A stretch of DNA of 32,008 bases from Kiritimatiellia bacterium (GTDB lineage: Bacteria; Verrucomicrobiota; Kiritimatiellia; JAQICX01): assembly GCA_027858345.1 (NCBI GenBank), contig JAQICX010000053.1, positions 1-32,008 of the forward strand, in the 5' to 3' direction. Positions 31,487 through 32,008 of the stretch are shown piece after piece (positions within the stretch are counted from its first letter, which is position 1; the number at the start of each line of letters is the position of its first letter). The notes below the pieces were generated by a model. That model made no database searches. It had not been told where the DNA came from and was given only the letters and a program-made list of their open reading frames with translations. Both the position numbers and the translations under genes were made by a program.

Positions 31487-31514
31487 CGTTTCTCGTTTAG
31501 CTTTGTTCGTTAGC
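31487..31514 (+). repeat. Heptamer array (CGTTTAG type)
   Basis: Four 7-nt units, CGTTTCT, CGTTTAG, CTTTGTT and CGTTAGC, close relatives of the array at 6097-6124. Confidence 0.65.
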
Positions 31515-31591
31515 GCTTTGAATAGTTGGTTAGTTTCCTGGAAACGCCGAGCTTGAAGAACAAACTCGGCTCACCGCAGGCAGTGCCAGCT

Positions 31592-31615
31592 TTCAATCTT
31601 TATCTTTTTTTTAAC
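31592..31615. repeat. Hexamer array
   Basis: Four 6-nt units (TTCAAT, CTTTAT, CTTTTT, TTTAAC), as in 24835-24906 but without an adjacent gene. Confidence 0.55.
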
Positions 31616-31624
31616 CTATGTTTT

Positions 31625-31656
31625 CCATGCATAGCTCTTCGAGCTATGCAGGACAT
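31625..31656. repeat. Strong hairpin
   Basis: TGCATAGCTC-ttc-GAGCTATGCA is a perfect 10-bp stem with a 3-nt loop, and outer CCATG/CATGG bases can extend it. There is no T-run, so I do not call it a terminator. Confidence 0.6.
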
Positions 31657-31698
31657 GGTTTGTGATGAATATGAAAAATAATTTATTATGACACCGAG

Positions 31699-31717
31699 GA
31701 TCCCGCAGAGCGGGATC
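31699..31717. repeat. Solo GATCCCGC hairpin
   Basis: GATCCCGC-aga-GCGGGATC is a perfect 8-bp stem, related to the inner hairpin of the 44-nt repeat. Confidence 0.6.
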
Positions 31718-31788
31718 GCTCCCTGCTTACAAACAACCATTGTTTTGGAAAAACGGGGGCGACAACGTCCTCATTGTCATAGCTATAG

Positions 31789-31833
31789 CCAACCGGAAAA
31801 ATGAGGTTATAATCCCCTTAATTTTTCGGCTGG
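31789..31833 (+). other. Long imperfect hairpin followed by ribosome-binding-like site
   Basis: CCA, CCG, AAAAAT and GAGG on the left pair with CCTT, ATTTTT, CGG and TGG on the right, with one mismatch and one bulge. GGAGATAAAA and an ATG (31844) follow, but the frame closes after five codons. It could be a structured leader, a small RNA or a decayed gene start. Confidence 0.35.
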
Positions 31834-31944
31834 AGATAAAAACATGCGTTTGGATCAATAGAATCAAGTATTGAGTCATTGTTTTATCTCTTTTTGGGTG
31901 ATAAACATTGAAATTGTTGTCAACGGACGCCGAGGACGTATTAG

Positions 31945-31988
31945 CTCCTCCCCGGCTGGCTTTGCTAGTCCCGCTCTGCGGGAGGAGG
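31945..31988 (+). repeat. 44-nt double-hairpin repeat, copy C
   Basis: CTCCTCCC to GGGAGGAG with the same interior as copy A; the inner hairpin is CCCGC-tct-GCGGG. Confidence 0.7.
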
Positions 31989-32008
31989 TGTTCGAGGAAC
32001 GAGAACGG

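Larger units (their letters stand above)
31271..32008. other. Gene-free right end with repeats and hairpins
   Basis: 738 nt without a supportable gene. It holds a heptamer array (31487-31514), a GCCGAG/CTCGGC hairpin (31546-31570), a hexamer array (31592-31615), a strong hairpin (31625-31656), a GATCCCGC hairpin (31699-31717), a long imperfect hairpin (31789-31833) and copy C of the double-hairpin repeat (31945-31988). Confidence 0.75.

Overview
The window is an AT-rich bacterial chromosome segment carrying about 22 protein genes, one gene remnant and an unusually dense set of small intergenic repeats. No rRNA, tRNA, CRISPR array or phage was seen. The gene mix suggests an anaerobic-type, Gram-negative-like member of the PVC group (Lentisphaerota/Kiritimatiellota/Verrucomicrobiota). 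It includes a VTC/DUF4956/CotH membrane cluster, a TolQ-TolR/ExbBD pair with a large TPR protein, a transcarboxylase-like OadA beside accA/accD, and a RAYT transposase with REP hairpins. This placement is inference from gene content, not proof.

Layout. 1-1159: a DnaQ-like exonuclease behind a good sigma70-type promoter. 1496-6050 (+): an unrecognised 512-aa protein, an acyl-adenylating enzyme and a phosphohexomutase, closely spaced. 6469-7722 (-): a U32 'peptidase' (tRNA/rRNA hydroxylation family) whose promoter leaves almost no leader. 7991-12514 (-): an accessory island with an AlbA_2/Schlafen-like ATP-binding protein, a small membrane protein, a KAP P-loop NTPase, a remnant of the small membrane gene and a RAYT transposase. 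12752-16342 (-): the accD-accA-oadA operon, with a strong promoter and a hairpin terminator. 16650-18251 (+): rsmD and an acyltransferase-3. 18690-24618 (-): a five-gene membrane/surface cluster, SGNH - SUMF1-like - VTC - DUF4956 - CotH. 24897-31270 (-): TPR protein, D-2-hydroxyacid dehydrogenase, exbD, exbB and argH. 31271-32008: repeats only.

The most striking signal lies between the genes. Two repeat systems recur. (1) GTAG-headed palindromes of about 24 nt match the known REP architecture (tetranucleotide foot plus hairpin) and sit in the same window as a RAYT gene. An exact inverted pair of such hairpins lies inside the RAYT reading frame and encodes 27 of its residues. (2) Short degenerate tandem arrays with a period of exactly 6, 7 or 8 nt lie at the 3' ends of genes. 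Five of them overlap or almost touch the stop codon (U32, CotH, TPR, argH, exbD), and they keep the same strand polarity relative to the gene. Larger mosaic blocks combine both kinds with other hairpins.

Other points: the OadA-type carboxytransferase is fused to an AccB-type biotin carrier and sits in one operon with the acetyl-CoA carboxyltransferase subunits, which suggests a shared or transcarboxylating enzyme. The KAP gene is bracketed by two direct copies of a roughly 53-bp segment, one a live gene start and the other a frameshifted remnant.
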